Part shown: piece by piece, positions 23,077-34,003 of the stretch
How the letters are laid out: every line of letters begins with the position of its first letter
How positions within the stretch are numbered: the first letter of the stretch is position 1
Origin: Larix kaempferi
Taxonomy: Eukaryota; Streptophyta; Pinopsida; Pinales; Pinaceae
DNA length: 64,000 nt
Direction: 5' to 3'
Assembly: GCA_027924585.1 (NCBI GenBank)
Contig: BSBM01000609.1
Coordinates: 1,561,501 to 1,625,500 of the forward strand
Made by a program: the position numbers and the translations under genes
Notes under the pieces: model-generated
Database searches by the model: none
What the model was told of the DNA's origin: nothing
What the model saw: only the letters and a program-made list of their open reading frames with translations

Positions 23077-23654
23077 CACTACATCGTTGTACTTGATACA
23101 AAATGGACCCAAACAATATGAATGGTTTGTAAGCCTCAGTACACAAAAAAAAATTGACAATTAGTGAGGGTTGAAACAATAATTGACAATGCAAGCAATA
23201 AAAATTAAATGAGATAAAAGAGAAAAAAAGAATCAAATGAAAAATAAAAATAGGTGAGAGGAGAGCCATGGATGGGAAATGAAGTGGATCTTCTTGTAAT
23301 TGCAAGTAGAAAGGGATTTTTGTTGGTCAAGAGATGAAGATGCACAAGAGGCTTGTTGTGTAAATTGTTGAATGGTCATATAGCCATGAAATGAAGACTG
23401 AGCAAGAGAATGAATTAAATATTTTCTTGAGAAAGCAACACACCATTGTAACCATTTGTTAATCACAGTAAAACCCCCCACCAAATGATGTTTTCCTATT
23501 TGGGTTTCCAGGGAAAATTTTGTGTATATTTGTTAATTATTTTTGTGATTGGGTTTGGTTACGTTTTTGGCTTAAGAAGTATGGTGCTTTGGTTATGCAA
23601 ATTATAATTGTTAGTAATTTCTTTTTATGCTAATCAATTTGAGTGCAAAGTCGA

Positions 23655-25495
23655 ATCGATCAAAGTTCCATGATCAAATTTCCCATGAAATAAGTAGAAC
23701 CATAACTTCTCATGAGAATCCTCCTAGATTTGGAAAATGATTGTGACTGAAAAATGGTTGTGTTTGGCCACTTATTAATTTACTCTTTATTTTTCTTCAA
23801 AAAAAGGAAAATGTCTGCAATACATAGGGTTACTGACCTAGCGTTTGTTGATTCAATCTCAAGATGTTGACGTGAAACTACATCATCATATGTAAAAAAA
23901 AATGGCCACTTGAAATAACTCATTGGTGGTTTCTAAAAGGCTTGACTTCCACTCTTTTCAAATGCCTCTAGATATTGGGTTGTTAACTTGTTTCCTTACA
24001 TGCAAGGAAGATGCGATTTTATCCAATTAAAGACATTTATAATTCATATTATGGGACTAAAAGGTGATTTTATCTAGTCACTAGTATGCATTGGATATCC
24101 AATATCTAATCTAGTCATTGTTGGGACTATTGTAAAGGGGTCATGTGGTATCCATAAGCATCTACCTTTTAGTCCCATGTATGAAACCTAGATACTAGAA
24201 CCCAATTGCAATTTAGCCTCATGTCTAAGAGGAAAATTAATCTCACTAAGGAGATAAATTAATTGGATAATATCACAAAGGATTGTATATCAATATGAAT
24301 TCATAATCTATGTATCACAAAATATTCAACCTCCATTTATAGAGCTACAAGGGTCCTTTTTATACATTCTCCTAATTAGCCTAGTTAGAAAATAATTAAT
24401 ACGAACATGCTTGAGAATTGAAGATTCTCAGTCTATTCAAAACAAGTACTAAAATAAAATAAAAGGCTAGAAATCAAATGCCATAATAGAACCATAAATA
24501 GACTTTCATAACAGAATGGGAGAGACCTAAGTTTAGACACAATGACATCCTAATTTCATAACCATTTTATTGAAGAGGAGTTATAACATGGTTATACAGC
24601 TTGTGACAATTTTGCAAAGGTAAAAAAGATATGTTACCCTAGATTCTTGGCATTGTGCTTCTAGCTTTGTTGTCTTATCATTGTGAGCCTCTATAGCAAT
24701 ATGAGGATCTATAACATGTATATCCATAGAAAAAGTGGATCTACAACATCTCCAATAAATTTTTCATTAAAAGGATAAATGAAAAATATAGGCATAAGTA
24801 AGATCTGTTTAGTATTTCTTGATAGCTTTCTGCTTGGTGTATGCTACAGGTTCACTCATTAGATGATGCAATGTCTCATTACATGGTAGAATAGAGGACT
24901 ACATTAAATGCCTCACTACATCGATGTACTTGATACAAAATGGACCCAAACACGATGAATGGTTTGTAAGCCTTAGTACACAAAAGAAATTTTACAATTA
25001 GTGAGGGTTGAAACAATAATTGACAATACAAGCAATAAAAATTAAATGAGAGAAAAGAGAAAAAAAGAATCAAATGAAAAATAAAAATAGGAGAGAGGAG
25101 AGCCGTGAATGGGAAATGAAGTGGATCTTCTTGTAATTGCAAGTAGAAAGGGATTTTTGTTGGTCAAGAGATGAGGATGCATAAGAGGCTTGTTGTGTAA
25201 ATAGTCGAATGGCCATATAGCCATGAAATGAAGACTGAGCAAGAGAATCAATTAATCTTTTCTTGAGAATGCAGCACACCATTGTAACCTTTTGTTAAGC
25301 ATAGTAAAACCCCCCACCAAATGTTGTTTTCCTATTTGGGTTTCCAGGGAAAATTTTGTGTCTATCTGTTAATTATTTTTGTGATTGGGATTGGTTACAT
25401 TTTTGGATTAAGAAGTATGGTGATTTGGTTATGCAAATTATAATTGTTAGTAATTTATTTTTTTGCTAATAAATTTGAGTGCAAAGTGGCATCGA
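23655..25495. repeat. Direct duplication, copy B (uninterrupted)
   Basis: Full-length partner of copy A and the reference that reveals the LINE insertion. Downstream, TTATAATGGTATC at about 25,510 recalls the junction of a copia 5' LTR with its primer-binding site (TGGTATCAGAGC), but only seven bases of the PBS match. The segment could therefore be an LTR, making A-B an LTR-LTR tandem, or simply a segmental duplication. Coding signals are absent. Confidence 0.75.
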
Positions 25496-25724
25496 CTCTC
25501 CATTATTTGAGTTATAATGGTATCTACAGTCAGTTCCCTAATCCTTGGGTTCAATGTCTTATTCCTGAGTTAGTTAATTGACTTTGACTATTGGTTTGAT
25601 TCACCACTAGCATGGGCTCTGTCTAACCACAACTTGTAGCCTGTATTAATGATTTTTCAAGTAATATTGGTTCAATAAAATGGTAAATAAAATTGGGTAC
25701 TAACCGATTTGGGAGACATTACAG

Positions 25725-26015
25725 CCTCTATGGCTTCTCGGCCTCCTTGACGGCCTCCTTGGCCTCCTTTGTGACCTCCTCAACCTCCTCAACCTCATAT
25801 TCGACCTGCTCGACCTCCTTGACCTCCTTTGTGAAACCCTAAACCTCATCGACCTCCTCTACGAACTCCTCAACCTCCTTTGCGACCTCTGTGGTAACCT
25901 CTGCGACTTCCTCCAACTCTTTTGCAAACTTTGTGACCTTCGGTGACCTCTGCGAGCTCCTTGAACTCCTTTGCGACCTCCTCGACCTCCTTTGCGACCT
26001 CCTTTGCTATTGTAA
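25725..26015. repeat. CTCC-rich minisatellite (GACCTCCTTTG type units)
   Basis: About 290 bp are made of 9-12-bp units such as GACCTCCTTTGC, AACCTCCTCAAC and GGCCTCCTTGAC. The minus strand is a purine-rich GGAGGT run, giving a spurious Gly/Arg/Lys-rich open frame (25,859-26,191). There is strong strand asymmetry (C/T on the top strand). Confidence 0.85.
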
Positions 26016-26080
26016 TGGATTAGGAAACCTCTGCGATTAGGAAACAAATATGCAAAAGAAAAAAGAATACAATGCCCAAT

Positions 26081-26170
26081 ATCTATTAATGCAATATAAT
26101 AAATATTAATGCTAAATAAGATACATATTATAGCAATATAGTATCTATTAATGCAATATAATAAATATGG
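26081..26170. repeat. Short direct repeat, 62-bp offset
   Basis: ATCTATTAATGCAATATAAT plus AAATAT occurs at 26,081 and again at 26,143. The intervening sequence is related AT-rich DNA. A small tandem duplication. Confidence 0.6.
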
Positions 26171-26199
26171 CCCAAAATAATACAATGCCATTTTTGAGA

Positions 26200-27440
26200 A
26201 ACAATATGGTGATGGGTTGTAGAGTTGCTCTTGGAATATTTCAAAAGATCAACAAATCCACTCAATTGGGTTGTGTTAACACAATGATTGGTCCCATAGG
26301 TATTATATTTATGACCATATAGTCTCTATTTAGGTCTCATTTATGACTTCATCACTCATAATCAAATTGCCAACTCCTATTCTAGCAACTAAGAGCTAAG
26401 ATTTTGGCACAAAACAAAATTTTGTTTCCATTACATCTTGGGTTTAGGTGTTATTAATGCTCATATCCAGCATTAAGAGCACCATCCCATGCAACACACT
26501 TTTTCATGCTTTTGACACTTGTCTTTGTTAGTGTAGTGTGTATCTCTTTAGATTATGCAACGAGGGCATCTGAATTTAATGTATGGATAAATGAGGAAAG
26601 GAGATGGTGATGCTAAGGAAATGATAAAAAAATGCAAGAGAAGAAAGGAAACAACATTAGTGAAGGCCTATCAAAGGAAAGAAAAGAGAGTCAATGACAC
26701 TAAAGAAGACCCAATGAAGGAAAGATGATAAGCAAAGGTGTAGTTGGGGAAGTGACCATGCATATACAGATATTGATCCTGCTATATTTGTAGAAGTTGA
26801 TCGCAGAGATTGGTCCCGCTGGGATGCAATACATCATAAGTTGGGCCATACTTCAAATGATTACTAGGGGATAATCGATCACATGGAAGGAAACCGAAGG
26901 GAGAGGCAAGGCCAAGTAAAGTGACAAAGAGGGGGAAACTAATGGATTGGGAAGGGATGGATGAAAAAGGGGAGAACAAGGTCCAAAGGGGTTGTGGATT
27001 AATTCAAATTGATAAAACCATATTAAAACATGGGACTCTTTAGAGTTTATCAAATTTCACCTTAGGAAATTCATGGAAATTTAAGGAAAGGGATGGAGGA
27101 AAAGGGAAAGTGAGGAAGAGGAGGGGTTTCCCTAAGTGGATAGGTGCAAGCATGAATGGGAGGAAAAATTCAGGGAGTAGTATTGGGTGGTGTTGAAGAT
27201 GCTCATGCATCTAAAGACAATATGCGAGTGAGATATAAGGGGAGTCTGACATGTGATTTTGGACTTTAGGATGGGGAGAAGAGGCGAGGAAGACTATATA
27301 AGGAGTCTAACCTTGGTAAATGGACTTTGTGGTAGGGATAAAAGGAGGAGACCTCACAATTATCAAAAGGATTGATAGATAATACCAAGGGGTGGGATTT
27401 AAAAGTTACTCAAGGGATCAAGAGAATGGAATGAGATCCC
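26200..27440. other. Decayed sequence, no gene assigned
   Basis: There is a purine-rich stretch (26,580-27,430, many GGAAAG and GGGAG runs) with stops in all frames. It may belong to the same relic as the gypsy-like protease fragment just downstream, but I see no further domain. Confidence 0.4.
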
Positions 27441-27441
27441 A

Positions 27442-27648
27442 TCAAATTGAATAAGTATTTCCCTCATGGTGGAATGAGATATCTCCCATCATGAAGGTGT
27501 AGGGGAAAACCATCATCACATCCAACCAAGGGTAGCCATGGATAATATTGTACTCCAAGTCCATTAGGAGTACTAAGAAATGGGTGTTCACTATCTTTGC
27601 GCCAATATATATTGGTATTTCAAAATATCCAAGGGGGTTTTGTCTCAT
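27442..27648 (-). pseudogene. Possible Ty3/gypsy protease-region relic
   Basis: The 68-codon minus-strand frame reads GYFEIPIYIGAKIVNTHFLV, then LEYNIIHGYPWLDVM. This resembles the segment of plant gypsy aspartic proteases that normally reads YNAILGRPWL, a beta-strand block C-terminal to the catalytic Asp. The catalytic DTG-type motif itself is not present. The surroundings are full of stops. The assignment rests on a short motif only. Confidence 0.3.
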
Positions 27649-28169
27649 ACCTATTTGTGGGTTGACATCATTGACCTTTCACTTTATGGTAGAGAGAATG
27701 ATAGAAAGGTGAAAGAAAATAGAAGGGGGCCAAGCTTGGGAAAGCTTGAGAATGAACTTGGATAGGGCCTCAATATAGTGGGTCATTTTGTCATGGGATG
27801 TTGTAATGAAATCCATAAAGGATATTTGGAAGGTGTGATATGATAGTTTTTGGACAAAGGAGGAAGTAGATGTGGAGGAATCCCGAGCTTGAGCAGTTTA
27901 AGGAGGAGAATGGAATCATGGATGAGACGATTAGAGTTTTTCTCTCTCTATGAAATATGACCCCTATCCATTGAAAATTTAGATTACCTTTGTCATCAAT
28001 AAGGCTAACAGGTAGTGTTGACACGGGTTTGTTTGTAGAGACACAGGTTCAATTGGAGACTCGGGATTTAGGTTGTTTGGGTTTGATTTCAGCCATAAAA
28101 GGCTTTGATGTAAGCATGCTTGATGTAGATGAGGAGGTCAATGCCATGTTTTATATATTCAATATCTTC

Positions 28170-28850
28170 TAGAAACACTTTGCCTTTGTTGAACCTTATT
28201 TTAAGTCTCATGTGAAAATATCATCGAGAGCATCCTCGGTGATCTCTAATATGTAGTTGTGAAGAGCCTTGAACCATTAGTGCATTCCTTTGTCTTTTCA
28301 CAATTTTTTTTTATCTCCTTCTCTACTCCGAACTCTTTTATTATTATTGTAAATCCTTTGATTTGGTCAAAATTTTACTTTCTTTATTATTATATTTAAA
28401 ATCTCCTCTTTTATTAATATTAATTAATAATATCAATTTAACCATTCTTTTATTAATATTAATTGATAAGCTAAATTTGACCATTCTCCTTTTTTAGTAA
28501 TCTTTTTATTATTCTTATTTATTTAATTCCTTATTATTTTTATAAAAAATTTAAATATTCGATTTTCTCATTCAAATATATTAAATTAACAATATCTAAA
28601 CCCCAAATTATGGTTTTTCCTAAAAGATAAAATTTATCTTTCTCTCTTTATCCTAATGGCTACTTTTCTTCCACATCTAGTTATTACACCATTCTTACCT
28701 ATGCTTATGGAAGTTTGAATCGGATCTTGAAGATGGGTGGAGTGTCCACTCGAAATACATCGATCATGTTCAAATCCCGACATAGTGCAAATACAGAAGA
28801 TCAAACACAATATCAATACACTGTGAAAAAATTCATGCTCAAATTCTTCA
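28170..28850. other. Very AT-rich intergenic DNA
   Basis: The tract contains repeated ATTAATATTAATTAATA-type strings (28,400-28,470) and no coding signal. It directly precedes the 170-bp tandem array. Confidence 0.6.
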
Positions 28851-28856
28851 CCATAC

Positions 28857-29600
28857 CAAATTTCAGTCCATACAAGCACAAATTAAAAAAAATTCAATGT
28901 TGGCCCCGTGTAGCACATTAATTAATCTGTAGGTATGGTTTTTGATGCTCGAATTGTTAGTGTCAATCATGTTTGAGTCTGGAAACCCTCCCACAACGTC
29001 AATGCATGTGTCTAGTCTAACCATGTCAAATTTCAGTCCAAGCAAGCACAAATTTAAAAAATTTCAGCGTTGGCCCCGTGTAGAAAATTAATTAATCTAC
29101 AGGTATGGTTTTTTATTATCGAATTGTTAGTTTCAGTAATGTTTAATTCCGGAAACCCTCCCACACAGTCAATGCATGTGTCTAGACTAACCATGCCAAA
29201 TTTGAGTCCAAGCAAGCACAAATTTAAAAAATTTCAACGTTGGCCCCGTGACGTAGCACATTAATTAATCTATAGGTAATATGGTTTTTGACTATCGAAT
29301 TATTTGTGTCATTAATGTTTGAGTCTGGAAACCCTCCCACACAGTCAATGCATGCGTCTAGTCTAACCATGCCAAATTTCAGTCCATACAATCACAAATT
29401 TAAAAAAATTCGGCCGTGTGGAGCACATTAATTAATCTATAGGTATGGTTTTTGATGCTCGAATTGTTAGTTTCATTCATTTTTTAGTTTGGAAACCATC
29501 CCACACCGTCAATGCATGCGTCTAGTCTAACCATGCCAAATTTCAGTCCAAGCAAGCACAAATTTAAAAAATTTCAACGTTGGCCCCTTGCAGTACATGA
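28857..29600. repeat. Tandem repeat of about 170 bp, 4.4 copies
   Basis: Units begin with CAAATTTCAGTCCA at 28,857, 29,027, 29,197, 29,373 and 29,537, giving periods of 170, 170, 176 and 164 bp. Conserved blocks are GCAAGCACAAATTTAAAAAA, GTTGGCCCCGTG, ATTAATTAATCT, GGAAACCCTCCCACA and CAATGCATGTGTCTAG. The last unit is partial and ends about 45 bp upstream of the shared terminal exon of CACTA-2. By position it could be the 3' subterminal region of that element, but no terminus is seen. Confidence 0.85.
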
Positions 29601-29642
29601 TCAAGCATGCCATTTGGGTTAGCATGATAATTGTGCATTGCC

Positions 29643-29750
29643 TTACTGAGCTTCTCTTTGTTTCAAGAATAATTTAATATTATTTGCTAAACAGGTCCAA
29701 CCACGTGAAGGTGGAAGCTCATCTGACCCCCCCCTCACGCCACTCTCAAT
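29643..29750 (-). pseudogene. Shared terminal exon next to CACTA-2
   Basis: The minus-strand frame IESGVRGGSDELPPSRGW..., with NNIKLFLKQREAQ before a TAA at 29,643, has no internal stop. It is the better-preserved twin of the exon at 11,810-11,917. It lies about 200 bp beyond the acidic C-terminal tail of the CACTA-2 transposase. I do not recognise the peptide. Confidence 0.5.
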
Positions 29751-32004
29751 CCCCCATAACCTGACAAAATCTATGTACAAAAAATTAATTTATTGTGTTT
29801 TTTGTCATACTTAAGAAGCAATGTCTCTAATTATAACATATGCCAACACTAAGAAACAGTTAATTTATACGTACCAATAAAATTCAATAACTCTATCGCA
29901 ATATTAAATAAAAATATATAGAGTAGATATATTAAGGCATACCTCATACACTTCAATGGACTTCATCATCTTCTTCATCCAAGTCATCATCTGCATCATC
30001 CGATCTAGAGTCAACATTGTAAGGATTGGCCATATCATCATCGTCATCAATGTCAATTACGATCATCATGTCATCATCAATATCATCTTCATGGACATTG
30101 TCTGCTACATCATCCGATTCAACTAATTCTTTGACATCTTCTTCTGGAAGATGATCATCTAACTCATGTTGATCATCTTCAACATCGTCTTCTTCTTCAA
30201 GACCCTCTTCATTACCTTCCTCTACGTTATACTTTACCGGCCTTCCCCTTGGATCGTGTCTCACAACAAATGAGCAACTGCCTCTACCTGGAACCTCGGA
30301 GTAAAATACCTATTAACATTGGCTTGGAAGAACATAGGGCTCCATTCCTAGCTCAAACAACCTTGTATTAACCATGGTAAATCCATTATCATGTTCAATA
30401 ATAGTTTTATTGGGATCACGTTGATTCAATCGTAACCTGTACCATTTGAAAACGAACATAACTACCTTGAAGGAGTTAAATTCACACTGAACAATATCTT
30501 CCAAATACCCATCGTATCGATTTTCTAAGAGTTCTGGATGTCTGTCACTTCTAGAGGAAAAATTGGTCACCTCAAAGACTGCAGATATCCCACAATATGA
30601 TGTTTTCTTCGTTTCATCCAACTTTTTGATGCGATATTTACAGCCATTGCACCACATATCCTTATGGTGTTTTACCTACAACAAGCCATACACATAAAGA
30701 TTACATCATGATCCATTTATGATTAAGTGCATGTTTATGCCCTGCAGGGAAAAAAATTAACGTGTATATCAATATGTTTGCAAAAAAAAAATAGTGTGGC
30801 TGATTAATATGCTTTCCTACTTATCTTTTAAACCATATGCTAAATCGATTTTCCTTTGTGTAAGATTGGTATCTCCATTGCGATGTGCTGCTTTAACCAA
30901 TGAAGCCACAACTTCCCATGATATTCCATGACCAGATTGTTCACATCGTTCAATCCATACCTTTATCCAGTCAAGATTGTTTGTGATGTATAAATGAAGT
31001 GCATCCCACTCTCGACCAACTATTTGATGAAAATAAAATTAAAATTCAATACAAATGTATATTCACTTAACAAAGTATACACTTTTAATTGATGCGTATT
31101 GAATATTAAAAATAGAATAAGTAGATATATACATAAAAATCAATAGTCAAATGTATTATATTAATTAATCTCTACTAGCTAATAATTACCTTTCACCTTC
31201 CTCGATCTACCTTTCCCCTTCAGGTACTCCCCTTCAAATTTGTTATTGGAGTCCGGATCACAAATGCGACCTAAATTGAGCTTTGACGCTAATTTAGAAA
31301 GATATTCACTAATATACAACATGTTTTGGTATACCATATATCCCTCCACCATAGAACCCTAAGGATGTACTCGTTGTCTAACCAAACCCTTCAAAAATTT
31401 CAAGTGCCTCTGAACCATCCACATGGACCTTGAGTGTACAGGTCTACACAATTCAATCTCCTCAACTTGGTGAATGAGGGATTGTTCTTGTGCATTGAAA
31501 AATGCCGAAGGTAGATGCTTCTGCATTTCACACATGAGACGAGGAATTTCTCTCGTCCAATACTTTATATCTTCTTTATGGATTTCTTTAGATGAAAACC
31601 ATCTACAAGTGATGCAAACCAATCACGAGATTGAACAAAAAAAGCATTATATTACATAACATGAATTAGTGCACAAAAATCAAATATAAGTTCTACACTG
31701 AGCGTATGCAAAAAATTGCTACTAACCTCATGTATTTCCCAAGATTATATATAACTTGTTTGACATTGTTCTCGAAGTTGTCTGGGAGAGAGAGAGGTAG
31801 AACATACTGTAACAATATACAAATCGTTTCATTTTTTTTACAAAAAGTAGACAAAAAAATACCAACAATATGCACTGGAATTAAAAAATATAGCAATAAT
31901 TATATGCATACCATAATAATTACCTTCATGAAGATATGCCAATCATGTGTTTTCACCCCCGCAAAATCACCTTTCTTTGTTATGATATTCTTCATGTTCT
32001 AACA

Positions 32005-32241
32005 TCCGTGAGATGTAGAACAGTCGGTGGTGGGTGATGGCTAAGACACCCCTAAGCGAAAAGGTCGTTGTTTCGAAACCCCGCAGATACTAAAATCCAA
32101 CCATGCTAAGGATTGGTGTGGTCCAGGCCAGGTGCGATGCCCGGGTGATTTTGATGGATTAGATGCCCCTGGTTCGTGGTCTCTCAGCCAATGGAAAACC
32201 CTACTAGTCGGGGGGTACTACCACTTGCCAACAAAAACAAA
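32005..32241 (+). mobile_element. SINE-like insertion with 18-bp TSD
   Basis: A 237-bp segment is flanked by ATTCTTCATGTTC[T/G]AACA at 31,987-32,004 and 32,242-32,259. Removing it joins the host transposase frame (...FCSNMKN then IITKKGDFAGVKTHDWHIF), so the boundaries are well supported. The body has a pol III B-box-like GTTTCGAAACCCC near its start (32,070-32,082), a possible A box (TGGCTAAGACACC, 32,038-32,050), and an A-rich end ACAAAAACAAA at the + strand 3' side. Length, TSD size, internal promoter and tail fit a tRNA-derived SINE. No protein is encoded. The family is not recognised. Confidence 0.75.
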
Positions 32242-33387
32242 ATTCTTCATGTTCGAACAAAATCCGGTGGGAAATTTAATTTTTCGCATGACTTCTTTTA
32301 CAACATTACTTTGCTTCTCCGTTAACAACCATGGAATTGAGTTTATATTAATTTGGTATTCGTTGCTATGAAATTGAATGACGTCTTTCATTGCATGGTT
32401 TCCTTCTTGAATGTCATTGCAAATTTTGAAAAAAAAATCTTTCTCAGTCCTTCCATCCAATATTTGCCATAATGTTTCAGTCACATTCTTTCTGATATGC
32501 ATTATATTAAATAGATGAGCAATTTGTAGGTGCTCATAGAAGGGAAACCTACTGAATTGTTTATGATAACTTTTCATTCCTCGTGGAAGCCCATTAATGC
32601 CTTCATGATCACGACGGCCATCATGAATCATAGTTTATAAAGAAATTACAGAAATCGATGTCAATTACAGTAAGCAACACACAATAAAAAAATACATAAC
32701 ATTTCATATACGATGAGTCATACATACCTTGACGATTTCTATTATATTGCAACTTCCATAGGTGAGGTGTCATTATCCATGGTTTCAATGTAGTCTCTTG
32801 CTTCCCATTGAATAAATGGTTTTTGGTAGTTCAATACCTATGATTCTTAGAGAGGAAGTGCATATACTCATCAAACACCTCATTTCTTAAACTTTTTGAA
32901 CGACGAGATTTGATCTTAGGACCACAAACTGGACATGCAAATTTTCCCTTTGTTTGAAGACCTACATGAAGAGATGGATTAACTATGTTAATTATAATTA
33001 TATAAAATGAATGGATTATTTAAAAAGCATGCATGCTTAATATATCAACTTCATAAAATTAAATACTATTAAAGTGGACGTTATAATTGCATACCACAAA
33101 AATGGGTTAACCCTGGGGCATCATGTACTGTCCATACAAGCATTGCATGGAATTGAAATTGCCTTTGTCGTATTGGTCTAGAGACATCATACATAGTGAT
33201 TCCATTCCATAGGTTTAGTAGCTCGTCAATAAGAGGCTCAATATATACATTCATATCTTTAAATTGGTACTTACTTGATTGATTTGAACATATAAAATAT
33301 ATAATTATTACAACCATTTTAGATATATAAATAATATACATGAGTAAATGAAAAAAAAAATGACATTATGCAACAAAATTGATCCGG

Positions 33388-34003
33388 ATTTGTGTGGGAA
33401 CGAAACAAAAGATAGCATATACATAATCATATACAGAGATATATATTCACATACACAGATATATGGCAAGAAACACAGCGATATAGTAAACACATATTCT
33501 ATTAAATATCGGAAATAGAATAGACTGTAAATACAACAGCTAGAATGGTAGTAGCTATCTCTGAGAAGAGATGTGGTCGCTGTGCTCATTCGCGCCAAGA
33601 TGAATACAAAGAGAGGCCGAAAGGGCCCATTTATCATAAGCATGAGGGAAGAATCCAAAAACCTAAGCCTAGAAGATGAACCGTCATAAAGTTTGCGGCC
33701 CTAAGGTGGTTAGTTGAACAATCAACTTCCCGAGGTCATAACTTTTGCATACGATCTCCGTTTGGGGCGCTCGATAGCCTGTAGGAAAGATCTATCCGAG
33801 GACTACGCTAACAACTTTAGAATATCAAAGCCTTGTCGGACCAAGATATCCCAAAAAACGTCGTTTAGGGCCTCAAAATGGCCCCGAAAGTTTGCGACTA
33901 AAAAAACTGTAGAAAAATTACCAGAAAATTGGCAAAATGGGAAACTGTTTTGAGCCAATGGAATAGGTGGGTGACCACCAATATCCATCTGGATAAAAAA
34001 TAA
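33388..34003. mobile_element. 616-bp insertion in CACTA-2, type unknown
   Basis: CACTA-3 reads GCAACAAAATACAACAAATGAG across the equivalent position (about 36,954-36,975). CACTA-2 departs after GCAACAAAAT (33,387) and returns at ACAAATGACATGCC (about 34,004). The inserted body starts TGATCCGGATTTGTG and ends CATCTGGATAAAAAATAAG. It contains phrases typical of plant LTR U5/R regions (CATACGATCTCCGTTTGGGG, GCTCGATAGCC). It lies in an intron of the transposase gene. A solo LTR or short non-autonomous element is likely, but no clean TSD could be fixed. Confidence 0.6.

Larger units (their letters stand above)
19900..23650. repeat. Direct duplication, copy A (split by a LINE)
   Basis: Starting near CCATGGTCAAAGTTGCC at about 19,905, this segment matches copy B (23,655-25,495) at roughly 95% by eye along its whole length, once the LINE at 21,196-23,076 is removed. 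Shared stretches include CATGAAATAAGTAGAACCAT, TAAGGAGATAAATTAATTGG, GATGATGCAATGTCTCATTA and the end GAGTGCAAAGT-G-ATCGA. It ends where copy B begins, with no spacer. Net length is about 1.85 kb. No protein is encoded. Confidence 0.85.

Noticed and set aside
23077-23094. CACTACATCG strings as CACTA termini
   Set aside because: They are the LINE target-site duplication. The same string is present in uninterrupted copy B at about 24,912.
25859-26191. Gly/Arg/Lys-rich 110-codon frame on the minus strand
   Set aside because: It is the translation of the CTCC minisatellite. Composition follows the 9-12-bp period and there is no start context or domain.
28857-29600. CRISPR-like or centromeric array
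   Set aside because: Units are contiguous about 170-bp repeats without unique spacers, and with 4.4 copies there is no evidence for a centromere.
29953-30264. Separate Asp/Glu-rich protein
   Set aside because: It directly continues the DUF4216 exon frame after a double stop (TAA-TAG) and is best read as the acidic tail of the CACTA-2 transposase.
33308-33658. 116-codon minus-strand frame rich in Phe, Ile and Tyr
   Set aside because: It straddles the boundary of the 616-bp insertion and the CACTA-2 intron, has no conserved motif and is AT-driven.
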